A stretch of 6,109 bases of DNA from Planctomycetota bacterium (GTDB taxonomy: Bacteria; Planctomycetota; Phycisphaerae; Sedimentisphaerales; Anaerobacaceae), in assembly GCA_020344865.1 (NCBI GenBank), contig CP070830.1, positions 1,304,685-1,310,793 of the forward strand. Reading direction: 5' to 3'. Positions 1 to 6,105 of this stretch are shown here, piece after piece. The position numbers were made by a program, and so were the translations under genes. Within the stretch, counting starts at the first letter, position 1, and each line of letters begins with the position of its first letter. The notes beneath the pieces were generated by a model, which was given only the letters and a program-made list of their open reading frames with translations, ran no database searches and was not told the DNA's origin.

Positions 1-34
1 CAAGGCGAGGGCGTTACTGGGGGGAATAATCGCT
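1..34 (+). repeat. Left edge of cassette copy 1 (pabB 3' end), repeated at 895-928
   Basis: Positions 1-30 match 895-924 at 27 of 30 bases, and 1-60 aligns with 895-954 without any gap (44 of 60 identical). The alignment places the ATG at 55 exactly on the GTG at 949. In the pabB frame both copies encode KARALL and then diverge in the last dozen residues. The repeat very likely extends upstream of the window. Confidence 0.8.
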
Positions 35-58
35 GTACAAAAAACCAAGGGACTATGA
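1..58 (+). CDS. pabB: C-terminal end of PabB/TrpE-type chorismate-binding enzyme (partial, 5' end outside window)
   Basis: Reading from base 2, the window opens inside a frame giving KARALLGGIIAVQKTKGL and a TGA stop at 56-58. The start KARALL matches the last helix of chorismate-utilising enzymes (TrpE/PabB), which usually end with a 'DSDPE.E..ET..KA.ALL' stretch. The rest of that signature is visible in the duplicated copy of this segment at 851-952 (ADSDPEAEW, then ETITKARALLAGI), which supports the identification. PabB makes 4-amino-4-deoxychorismate from chorismate and glutamine-derived ammonia for folate synthesis. PabB is preferred over TrpE only because a class IV aminotransferase resembling PabC follows in the same operon; these 18 residues cannot separate the two. 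The stop overlaps the next gene's start as ATGA. Confidence 0.6.
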   Translation, partial: KARALLGGIIAVQKTKGL

Positions 59-831
59 GCGAAACGGATGTAAAAGCGCAGGAGCAAAAACCAACAATAT
101 CGGTGCTGGCTCTATGGTCTTTTAGACTTACTATTGTTAGCTTTGCCATTCTTGTTGTTGTAACCATTCTTATAATTAGCCCCCCGTTACATAGACGACT
201 CGATTGGTTATATTATCTCATTCCTTATTTGGTTGTCGCTTTTCTATGTAGTTGCCCCACGGCACTGGTTCTTGGGATTATCAGTATTTACAAAATTAGA
301 AAGTACAAACTGAAAGGAATAAAGTTAGCTACTGGGGCACTGGCGATCAACACAGTAATACTTACCGGAATAATCGCAATTACATTGTTGGTCGTCCGCC
401 CAATAATTTACCGAATGGTGTGTGGCATGAACATGGATGGACTTGGAATAGCTCTGCAGATTTATGCAAACGATTTTGATGGTAAATATCCCACTTGTGA
501 TAAGTGGTGCGATTTACTTATCGAACACGCAGATGTATCTCCAACGCAATTCGCTTGCCCAACGGCAAAAAAAGGACCCGGTAACTACGCTATTAATCCG
601 AATTGTGAGCCGAACTCGCCGAACGATGTAGTGCTTGTGTTTGAGACAAAAGAGGGCTGGAACCAGTATGGTGGGCCAGAGACATTAGTTGGTGATAGGC
701 ACTGGTGGAAAGGTTCCTGCGTTTTATTCAACGACGGACGTGTCATTTTTATACCTACGGAACGACTTGGCGACTTAAGGTGGAGGTTTGAGGATAGTAA
801 TAGTGCCGGAGAAGGTGTTTCTAAACGATAA
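55..831 (+). CDS. Membrane protein with DUF4190-like anchor and pilin-like (DUF1559/H-X9-DG type) C-terminal module, cassette copy 1
   Basis: A 258-residue protein of unknown function. Three hydrophobic segments lie at about residues 24-42, 54-78 and 93-115. Segments two and three, with the basic loop between them (KIRKYKLKGIKLATG), resemble the DUF4190 membrane domain. From about residue 121 the protein is soluble and looks like the C-terminal part of planctomycete pseudopilin-like proteins: a Cys, then MDGLGIALQIYANDFDGKYP, a CDKWCDLL stretch, FETKEGWNQ, and H216 followed ten residues later by D227-G228 (LFNDGRV). There is no prepilin peptidase leader (no GFTLIE-type motif). The ATG start overlaps the upstream pabB stop as ATGA, and AAGGGA lies close upstream. 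The frame is also open upstream of 55, so a longer start cannot be excluded from this window. The membrane half is visibly AT-richer than the folate, nif3 and scpB genes. The last residues (GEGVSKR) are read from DNA that in copy 2 is also the start of pabC. Confidence 0.75.
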   Translation: MSETDVKAQEQKPTISVLALWSFRLTIVSFAILVVVTILIISPPLHRRLDWLYYLIPYLVVAFLCSCPTALVLGIISIYKIRKYKLKGIKLATGALAINTVILTGIIAITLLVVRPIIYRMVCGMNMDGLGIALQIYANDFDGKYPTCDKWCDLLIEHADVSPTQFACPTAKKGPGNYAINPNCEPNSPNDVVLVFETKEGWNQYGGPETLVGDRHWWKGSCVLFNDGRVIFIPTERLGDLRWRFEDSNSAGEGVSKR

Positions 832-850
832 GTTAGTTGATATCGACAAG
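778..850 (+). repeat. Right edge of cassette copy 1 (pabC 5' end remnant), repeat of 1897-1969
   Basis: These 73 bases match 1897-1969 with three mismatches (at 795, 807 and 838) and no gap. The segment holds the end of the copy 1 coding region and its TAA, plus 19 bases past the stop. It equals the ribosome-binding region and first codons of pabC, here cut off after the aag codon at 848-850. Confidence 0.9.
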
Positions 851-952
851 GTCGCAGATTCGGACCCGGAAGCAGAATGGCAAGAGACAATAACCAAGGC
901 GAGGGCGTTACTTGCGGGAATAACGGCAACGCGAAAAGCCCGGAAACGGTGA
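803..952 (+). pseudogene. Chimeric scar ORF: truncated pabC start fused in frame to truncated pabB end
   Basis: Starting at GTG 803 (or TTG 788), this frame reads PEKVFLNDKLVDIDK, nearly identical to the N-terminus of the downstream aminotransferase. It then switches at about 848-856 into VADSDPEAEW followed by ETITKARALLAGI, the C-terminal signature of PabB/TrpE, and stops at TGA 950-952. The result is a 49-residue hybrid of two enzyme ends with no active site. It keeps the same upstream GAGGA (790-794) as real pabC, and its stop overlaps the GTG start of the next gene as GTGA. It could therefore still be translated and pass ribosomes on. The junction is what a tandem duplication joining pabC 5' DNA to pabB 3' DNA would leave. 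At the junction the two parents look alike (aaggccgcgg in pabC, aaggtcgcag here), suggesting microhomology. Confidence 0.8.
895..928 (+). repeat. Left edge of cassette copy 2 (pabB 3' end remnant), repeat of 1-34
   Basis: This is the second copy of the left cassette edge, offset 894 bases from the first. It lies inside the scar ORF (803-952) and encodes KARALLAGIT in the pabB frame. The pabB-like sequence continues leftwards to about 851, where it is joined to pabC-like sequence. Confidence 0.8.
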
Positions 953-1950
953 GCGAAGAAAAGCCCAAGTTTGAAGAAGGGCTTTTGGCGGAGCTGATAT
1001 ACAGGGCAAGTGATATAAGCCAGCTGGCCAAATGGCCGTTGCTTTTCTTGGCCTTTGTATGCTGGTCGTGTGCGGCGGTAACCTGGTATGCAAGCGAAGA
1101 CTGGCCCCGATTTGTTGACAAGGAGGACATAAGTTATGTGATGAGTTTCCTGTCGCTGACGGCGAAGCTGGTGGTTGTTTTGAAGTTTTGCCTGGTTATA
1201 TGCTTTATCATCGTCTTGGCCAGCCTGGTATTATTTATATTTTTATTTTTTGAAAACCGTATCTCAAGAATGCTCAGGGAGGCCGTTAACGTTCTTCTGT
1301 CGAATTCGTTCTACTTCGGAGTGGCTTTGATATTTGTACTTTTGACCACCGCAGGTAAACACCAAGCGGCCGGGCAAATAGCAGACACTGGGACTCAAAA
1401 GATACAATGCACCATGAACTTAGAAAAGCTTGGCCGCGCGCTAATCTATTATACGAAGCAGAATTACCATCACTATCCGCCGCCTGACAGATGGTGCGAC
1501 CTTCTGATAAAACATACTTGGGTGACAGCGGAAGACCTTCGGTGCGCCGGGGCACAAAAAGAGCGATGTCATTATGCGCTTAATCCGAATGCGGAGCCGA
1601 TTTCACGATATGAGGATTTTGACACCTACCTCGAAAGTTACTATTATGACAAGAAGCACCGGACACCTCTTAATATGGAAGAGGTTATGGCTTGGCGTGC
1701 CGCTTACGACGCTGAGTGTTCAAATAAAAAGGGCGTGCTGCCCAAAATGGTGCTCTTGTTTGAAACAGAGGCTGGGTGGAACCAGTCCGGCGAGTATGAA
1801 CTATTGACCACGGAAAATCATGAAGGAAGGGGATGCAACATTTTGTTCAACGACGGACGCGTGCAATTTGTACCAACAGAGCGTCTTGGGGACTTGAGGT
1901 GGAGGTTTGAGGACAGTAATAGTGTCGGAGAAGGTGTTTCTAAACGATAA
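949..1950 (+). CDS. Membrane protein with pilin-like (DUF1559/H-X9-DG type) C-terminal module, cassette copy 2
   Basis: A 333-residue paralogue of the protein at 55-831. Hydrophobic segments lie at about residues 29-47, 63-80, 83-101 and 117-135. The soluble part starts near C154 (CTMNLEKLGRALIYY) and repeats the landmarks of copy 1: DRWCDLL, HYALNPNAEP, FETEAGWNQ, H291 with D302-G303 eleven residues on, and an almost identical tail (32 of the last 35 residues match copy 1). It carries an extra stretch of about 46 residues (roughly 217-264, Tyr- and Asp-rich) absent from copy 1. Its N-terminal membrane half shows no clear similarity to copy 1. GTG 949 is chosen because it aligns without gaps with the ATG of copy 1 and overlaps the scar ORF stop as GTGA. 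An in-frame ATG at 877 would give 357 residues, but the extra 24 codons lie in pabB-derived DNA read out of frame. Function unknown; probably an envelope protein. Confidence 0.75.
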   Translation: MSEEKPKFEEGLLAELIYRASDISQLAKWPLLFLAFVCWSCAAVTWYASEDWPRFVDKEDISYVMSFLSLTAKLVVVLKFCLVICFIIVLASLVLFIFLFFENRISRMLREAVNVLLSNSFYFGVALIFVLLTTAGKHQAAGQIADTGTQKIQCTMNLEKLGRALIYYTKQNYHHYPPPDRWCDLLIKHTWVTAEDLRCAGAQKERCHYALNPNAEPISRYEDFDTYLESYYYDKKHRTPLNMEEVMAWRAAYDAECSNKKGVLPKMVLLFETEAGWNQSGEYELLTTENHEGRGCNILFNDGRVQFVPTERLGDLRWRFEDSNSVGEGVSKR

Positions 1951-1969
1951 GTTAGTCGATATCGACAAG
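1897..1969 (+). repeat. Right edge of cassette copy 2, overlapping the intact pabC start; repeat of 778-850
   Basis: This is the copy that runs into a complete aminotransferase gene. The same DNA encodes the last residues of the copy 2 membrane protein in one frame and the first residues of PabC in another. Confidence 0.9.
1909..1913 (+). promoter_or_regulatory. Probable ribosome binding site of pabC (GAGGA)
   Basis: GAGGA lies 8 bases before GTG 1922 and favours that start over TTG 1907, which has GGAGG (1901-1905) only one base upstream. The site lies within the coding region of the copy 2 membrane protein. An identical site (790-794) precedes the scar ORF. Confidence 0.5.
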
Positions 1970-2782
1970 GCCGCGGTGTCGGTTACGGACAGCGGGCTGT
2001 TGTACGGGGCGGGTCTATTTGAGACGATGCGAAGTCATAACGGTGTCGTTTTTTCGCTGAAAGACCATTTGGACAGGCTTTTTTTCAGCGCCAGAGCGTT
2101 GTCGATACAGACTTACGACAGAAAATATATCACTGAGGCGATTTACAAGGTTTTGAAGGCCAATAAATTAAGCGAGGCACGTCTTCGGCTGACTATAACC
2201 GGCGGTCCGATGTCGGCTCCGGAGCAAGAGCGAAAACCCACGCTGCTTATCACTGCCACCGAGCTTCGGCCATATCCGAAGGAATATTACGAGAAAGGGG
2301 TGTTAGTAGTACTATCACCCTTTAGGCAAAATACGACCGAGCCGACGTACGGTCACAAGACAACGAGCTACTTTTCGCGGATGCTCGCTCTTGCCGACGC
2401 ACACCGTAAGAGGGCCGCGGAGGCGTTGTGGTTTACGGTGGACAACCGCTTAGCTGAAGGGTGTATAAGCAATGTGTTTCTGGTGAAAGACTCGGTTCTC
2501 TACACGCCGCCGATTGGGACGCCGGTACTTGCAGGGGTCGCGAGAAAGACGGTGTGTCAAATCGCAGTGAAGAATTCCATCAAATTAGTAGAGAAAACTC
2601 TCTCTATAAACGATGTGCTGGATGCGGACGAGATTTTCCTGACGAATGTAATTATGCAGATTCTGCCGATAAGCAGTGTAGAGAAGCACACTGTAGGTGA
2701 CGGCAGGCCGGGTGAGATGACAAAAAAGCTGCAAAAAATGTTCGATTTAGCTATAAAGGCCGAGTGCAGGCAGAAGAAATGA
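1922..2782 (+). CDS. pabC: Class IV aminotransferase, probable 4-amino-4-deoxychorismate lyase
   Basis: A PLP-dependent fold-type IV enzyme of 286 residues, normal length for the family. In PabC it splits 4-amino-4-deoxychorismate into 4-aminobenzoate and pyruvate for folate. Visible family features, counted from GTG 1922, are the N-terminal VSVTDSGLLYGAGLFETMR (residues 19-37), the catalytic lysine K146 in YGHKTTSYF, the E179 and S183-N184 cofactor-phosphate region in AEGCISNVF, and the C-terminal LTNVIMQILPI. Branched-chain or D-amino-acid aminotransferases share these motifs. The lyase call leans on the PabB end upstream and is not certain. The start is non-ATG, either GTG 1922 or TTG 1907, and lies inside the preceding gene with an overlap of 29 to 44 bases. 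The stop overlaps the next start as ATGA. Confidence 0.75.
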   Translation: MSEKVFLNDKLVDIDKAAVSVTDSGLLYGAGLFETMRSHNGVVFSLKDHLDRLFFSARALSIQTYDRKYITEAIYKVLKANKLSEARLRLTITGGPMSAPEQERKPTLLITATELRPYPKEYYEKGVLVVLSPFRQNTTEPTYGHKTTSYFSRMLALADAHRKRAAEALWFTVDNRLAEGCISNVFLVKDSVLYTPPIGTPVLAGVARKTVCQIAVKNSIKLVEKTLSINDVLDADEIFLTNVIMQILPISSVEKHTVGDGRPGEMTKKLQKMFDLAIKAECRQKK

Positions 2783-3891
2783 AGATAAAAGATATAGCCG
2801 CAGAGATAGAGAAAATAGCGCCGCTCGAGCTGGCGCAGGACTGGGACAACGTGGGGCTGCTGATAGGCGACGAGAAGTGCAACGTAAAGAATATTCTGCT
2901 GACCATCGATGTTACAGGTGAAGTCGCTGCTGAGGCGAAGAAATTAAAGACGGATTTGATTATAAGTTACCATCCCGTTATCTGGGACGGGTTGAAGCAG
3001 GTAACCGTCGAGGGTACGAGCGGCGTTGTGTACGATTTGATTCGGTTGGGGATTTCGGTTTACTCGATACATACGGCTCTGGACTCGGCCGTAGGAGGAG
3101 TAAATGACGGTCTGGCGGAGATTGTCGGGATTGTCGATGGAGAGCCAATCGGCGATTACGTTGAAAATCCCGGGGGAGATAACTACAAGCTGGTCGTGTT
3201 TGTCCCGGTCAAGGCGGCGGCGAAGGTATCAAACGCGGTCTTTGCGGCAGGTGCAGGTATTATAGGCAACTACAGTCATTGCGGCTTTACCGCCGAAGGT
3301 GAGGGGAGCTTTGTGCCTCTGGAAGGCGCGAAACCTACCATCGGGAGGAAAGGCAAAATAGAAAAGGTCCCGGAGATAAGATTCGAGACGGTTGTGCCCG
3401 CAAACAGACTGTCAGAAGTCATATCGGCTTTGAAAAAGGCACATCCCTATGAGACGCCAGCCTTTGACTGCTACAAACTTTATGAGAGCCAAAATAAATT
3501 CGGGTTAGGCAGAATCGGCAAGCTGGCCAAGCCGATGCAGTTAGACAAAATCATTGCAAGAATAAAGAAGCAGACCGGCGCAAAGGCCATCGGGGCAATT
3601 GGCCGGGGTAAACGCCTGGTAAAAAAGGCGGCCGTCTGCGCAGGCTCGTGCGGAAAAATCATAAACTCGGTCATCGCGGCAGGATGTGACCTATACGTTA
3701 CCGGCGAACTAAAACACCACCACGCGCTGGCGGCACAGGAGGCAGGCCTGACATGCGTTTGCCTGAGCCACAGCGTCTCGGAAAGATTCATACTGAAAAA
3801 ATTTGCAAAACAGTTGCAAGGCAAGCTCAAGCAGGTAAATATCAAGATAAGCAAGAAAGATGCAGACCCATTTAGATGGAAGGAACTATGA
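2779..3891 (+). CDS. Nif3-like (DUF34/YqfO-type) dinuclear metal-binding protein
   Basis: A 370-residue cytosolic protein of the Nif3/DUF34 family, long form. The first half carries QDWDNVGLLIGD (20-31), metal-ligand region SYHPVIWDGLK (H65), and YSIHTALDSAVGGVND (H98, D102). A PII/CutA-like insert at about 130-240 ends in the family-typical AHPYETPAFD (221-230). The second half has GSCGK (289-293), DLYVTGELKHHHA (304-316) and SHSVSE (H331, E335), supplying the remaining metal ligands. The first His of the usual HHP motif is Tyr here, a variant I also recall from eukaryotic NIF3L1. The molecular role of the family is unsettled; GTP cyclohydrolase I-like and metal-chaperone or stress roles have been proposed. 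ATG 2779 overlaps the pabC stop as ATGA and fits the family N-terminus better than the upstream GTG 2764. Confidence 0.9.
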   Translation: MKIKDIAAEIEKIAPLELAQDWDNVGLLIGDEKCNVKNILLTIDVTGEVAAEAKKLKTDLIISYHPVIWDGLKQVTVEGTSGVVYDLIRLGISVYSIHTALDSAVGGVNDGLAEIVGIVDGEPIGDYVENPGGDNYKLVVFVPVKAAAKVSNAVFAAGAGIIGNYSHCGFTAEGEGSFVPLEGAKPTIGRKGKIEKVPEIRFETVVPANRLSEVISALKKAHPYETPAFDCYKLYESQNKFGLGRIGKLAKPMQLDKIIARIKKQTGAKAIGAIGRGKRLVKKAAVCAGSCGKIINSVIAAGCDLYVTGELKHHHALAAQEAGLTCVCLSHSVSERFILKKFAKQLQGKLKQVNIKISKKDADPFRWKEL

Positions 3892-4463
3892 CGGAAGAAC
3901 ACGTTGAAGAACAAAGCAACTTGTCAGAGACGAAATCGAGCGACGAGCCAACGGCTGAATCAGTTGTGGAGGCGGTCTTATTCGCAAGCGACGAACCACT
4001 GAGAGAGGCCCGCCTGGCCGACATCGTGGGAACCCGGGTAACGCAGGTTCGCCAGCACATCAAAAGCCTGAACGAGAAATACGAGGCAAATAAAAACGCC
4101 TTCAGAATAGAACAGGTGGCGGGCGGTTATCAAATGATGACGCTAAGCCCTTACAACCACTGGCTTAAAAAGTTACTTCGGGTGCGGGACGAAAGCAAGC
4201 TCAGCCCCGCGGCACTGGAGACGCTTGCGCTAATCGCGTACAAACAGCCAATCATCCGGGCCGATATCGAGTCGGTCAGGGGCGTTGCCGCCAGCGAGAT
4301 GATTCGCAGCCTGATGTATAAAGGATTAGTCAAGATTGTGGGGCGGGCCGAAGTCTTGGGAAGGCCCATGCTGTACGGAACGACGAAAAAATTTCTGGAA
4401 GTCTTCGGCCTGAATTCGCTCAAAGACCTGCCGAAAATCGAAGAGCTAAAAAGACCCGATTAG
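3888..4463 (+). CDS. scpB: Segregation and condensation protein B
   Basis: ScpB binds the kleisin ScpA and, with SMC, forms the bacterial condensin that compacts and separates chromosomes. The 191-residue product has an acidic, poorly conserved N-terminal tail (1-22), a first winged-helix domain (about 23-85, with ESVVEAVLFASDEPL and FRIEQVAGGYQMMT) and a second (about 104-175) with the signature SPAALETLALIAYKQPI (106-122), IESVRGV and GRPMLYGTTKKFLEVFGL, then the LKDLPKIEEL ending. Length and motifs are normal. ATG 3888 is chosen because it overlaps the nif3 stop as ATGA, with GGAAGG (3878-3883) four bases upstream. ATG 3876 would add only four residues and lacks a ribosome site. The usual partner scpA is not in the window. 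Confidence 0.93.
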   Translation: MTEEHVEEQSNLSETKSSDEPTAESVVEAVLFASDEPLREARLADIVGTRVTQVRQHIKSLNEKYEANKNAFRIEQVAGGYQMMTLSPYNHWLKKLLRVRDESKLSPAALETLALIAYKQPIIRADIESVRGVAASEMIRSLMYKGLVKIVGRAEVLGRPMLYGTTKKFLEVFGLNSLKDLPKIEELKRPD

Positions 4464-4499
4464 GTAAATACACTAACCAAGTCACTTATGAGGCTTTAA
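4464..4499. other. Short convergent intergenic spacer, no clear terminator
   Basis: These 36 bases separate the ends of scpB (plus) and the beta-helix gene (minus). I looked for a GC-rich hairpin with a T run on either strand and found none. Termination may be Rho-dependent or occur inside the opposing gene. Confidence 0.6.
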
Positions 4500-6098
4500 T
4501 TATCTGTTGTGCGGTCCGATGTTGGGTTTTTTGTCTTTGGGCAGAGGATTTCCCCAGAAGTCCCGGCCGCCGTTGTCGGGGACAGGGATACCCGCGGCAA
4601 TACAATGTGAGCCGGGCTTTAGCTTATAACCTACGAGCGAGTCAAAGCCATTTTTGCCACTTCCCGGATTGACGAGCATCGGGTCGGAGGTGATGGCGTG
4701 GGCATCATCGGGCGGGTTTACATGATTGCCATAGAAAACATTATTTGAAAAGACATTGTTCGTGCTTTTACCGAAACCGGATTTGTGCCTATACGTTCCG
4801 TCTTCATTGCGACTGTGCTTAGCGGCATAACTGTACCGGGCGGTCCCGTCCGCGTAGAAGATATTGTTGTAGAAATGCGTGTTGTCGGGCCAGCCTTCCC
4901 AGTCGTTGTAGAGAACAACCGGGATGTCCAGGTTTGGGCCTATGTATATGACATTGTTGTAGATATAGGTGTCTTTGACGCTGCTGCCGGTTATGTGAAA
5001 GGTGCGGGCTTTGTCGTTTTGGCTGATATTGTAGCGGACAATGGTTTTGAGAGTACCGACGGACCATGAAGAGACGGCGGGCCCACAAATGAGAATAAAT
5101 CCACCATCGTTATCGTGGCTGTAGTTATACTGAAAGAGGGAATTGCGGCAGTTGTAATCCGAGTCAAAGCCCTGGCCGTCCTTTGTACCTTTTATGTGCG
5201 AGACTTCGTTGAACTGGATGACGGTGTCGTCGCTGCTCCAGGGCCAGATTCCGGCGGCATAGTCGTCGCAGCGCTGTCGGCCGCCGCGAACAACATTGTA
5301 CTCTACCAAACAGCCTTCGCAGCCCCACGGTTTGATGCAGTCGCCGCCGCAATCTTCTATGAGATTGCCGCGGATGACAACATTGAGGCTGGGAAACCAG
5401 TTACGCGAACGGTTCGTGAACGATGACCGGCCGCATATGCCGTTGCGGTCGGTGCGGACAACGTGGCAGTTTTCTATCAGCAGGTCATCAAAGCGAGATG
5501 GGGTCTTTCCCTTACATTGCCAAAAGATGCCGCAGCCTTCTGTTGACTTGTCGAGGCTTCCGTTGACGTCGTGGACGTAAAGGTTCTTTAAGTGGATGTG
5601 ATGCAGTGTGCCGGAATTATCAGCCAGGACCTTCACCCCAGTGCGCCAGTTTTCGCGCGTCGGGCCGAGGTTGGTAATCTCGAGGTTGCTCACCTGCCAG
5701 TACTCGACATTTTGCAGAAGCAGCGTATCCAGCACAGCCCCCCTGCCGTCGATGCGGGGCTTATCGCCGTCACCGTACATATCGATGATTATGGGTTTAC
5801 CCTGAGCACCCGAACCTTGTGGTTTTAGCTGGCCGGTATAGGTAGTACCGGCCTTGAATAGAACTTTATCACCCGGCGCAAAGACAACCTTGTTTACACG
5901 GTCAAGGCTTGCCCACGGCTTTTCGGGTGACTTGCCGTCGTTATTGTCATTGCCCTTTTCGCCGTCGATATAATACATCGTCCGGCCCGGTGAGTTAAAC
6001 CGCTTTTCTTGGCCAACGGTCGCGGCAGCCATAGGGGGCGCAGCCAGCACTGCTGCAACCATCAGAAAAGTAAAGAAAGTATTAGTTTTTGCCTTCAT
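4500..6098 (-). CDS. Secreted right-handed parallel beta-helix protein
   Basis: A 532-residue exported protein. Residues 1-26 form a Sec signal peptide (KAK basic start, hydrophobic core FFTFLMVAAVLAA, cleavage probably after PPMAAA). A DUF1565-like opening follows (YYIDGEKGNDNNDGKSPEKP at 42-61, then APGDKVLFKAGTTY). From about 120 to 460 it has repeated short strands typical of a pectate-lyase-like beta-helix, with N-rich turns such as VIRGNLIEDC, VIQFNEVSH, LFQYNYSHDNDGG, IVRYNISQND, YIYNNVIYIG and FYNNIFYADG. The C-terminus (GGRDFWGNPLP, PNIGPHNR) is the common end of these proteins, close to the usual 'NIGAYE'. Such proteins are often polysaccharide lyases or glycan-binding proteins. I see no motif that fixes a substrate or catalytic residues. 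Twelve cysteines lie in the mature part. It is convergent with scpB and a separate transcription unit. Confidence 0.85.
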   Translation of the reverse strand: MKAKTNTFFTFLMVAAVLAAPPMAAATVGQEKRFNSPGRTMYYIDGEKGNDNNDGKSPEKPWASLDRVNKVVFAPGDKVLFKAGTTYTGQLKPQGSGAQGKPIIIDMYGDGDKPRIDGRGAVLDTLLLQNVEYWQVSNLEITNLGPTRENWRTGVKVLADNSGTLHHIHLKNLYVHDVNGSLDKSTEGCGIFWQCKGKTPSRFDDLLIENCHVVRTDRNGICGRSSFTNRSRNWFPSLNVVIRGNLIEDCGGDCIKPWGCEGCLVEYNVVRGGRQRCDDYAAGIWPWSSDDTVIQFNEVSHIKGTKDGQGFDSDYNCRNSLFQYNYSHDNDGGFILICGPAVSSWSVGTLKTIVRYNISQNDKARTFHITGSSVKDTYIYNNVIYIGPNLDIPVVLYNDWEGWPDNTHFYNNIFYADGTARYSYAAKHSRNEDGTYRHKSGFGKSTNNVFSNNVFYGNHVNPPDDAHAITSDPMLVNPGSGKNGFDSLVGYKLKPGSHCIAAGIPVPDNGGRDFWGNPLPKDKKPNIGPHNR

Positions 6099-6105
6099 TT
6101 GCTAA

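Noticed and set aside
877..948. ATG 877 as the start of the copy 2 membrane protein (24 extra residues)
   Set aside because: The segment is pabB-derived DNA read in another frame, and copy 1 has the equivalent frame open too, so openness is not evidence. GTG 949 aligns exactly with the copy 1 ATG and gives a GTGA overlap. ATG 877 remains possible because GGAAG lies just upstream.
585..1130. Minus-strand open frame of 181 codons across the end of copy 1 and the start of copy 2
   Set aside because: It runs antisense across two supported genes and the scar, and its translation is low-complexity Ser/Leu/Pro with no recognisable domain.
1..1969. Insertion sequence or transposon as the origin of the repeated cassettes
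   Set aside because: There is no transposase, terminal inverted repeat or target-site duplication; the junction is explained by joining of pabC 5' and pabB 3' coding DNA.
2764..2778. GTG 2764 as the nif3 start
   Set aside because: It adds five residues not expected at the family N-terminus, whereas ATG 2779 gives a standard ATGA overlap and the usual MKIKDI-type beginning.
3480..3914. Minus-strand open frame opposite the end of nif3
   Set aside because: It is antisense to strongly conserved Nif3 metal-binding codons; a shadow frame.
4464..4499. Possible bidirectional terminator between the convergent genes
   Set aside because: The only complementarity (around aagtc...ggctt) is about four pairs with mismatches and no T run.
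4785..5828. Several plus-strand open frames of 65-103 codons opposite the beta-helix gene
   Set aside because: All are antisense to a gene with a clear signal peptide, repeats and ribosome site; their translations show no family features.
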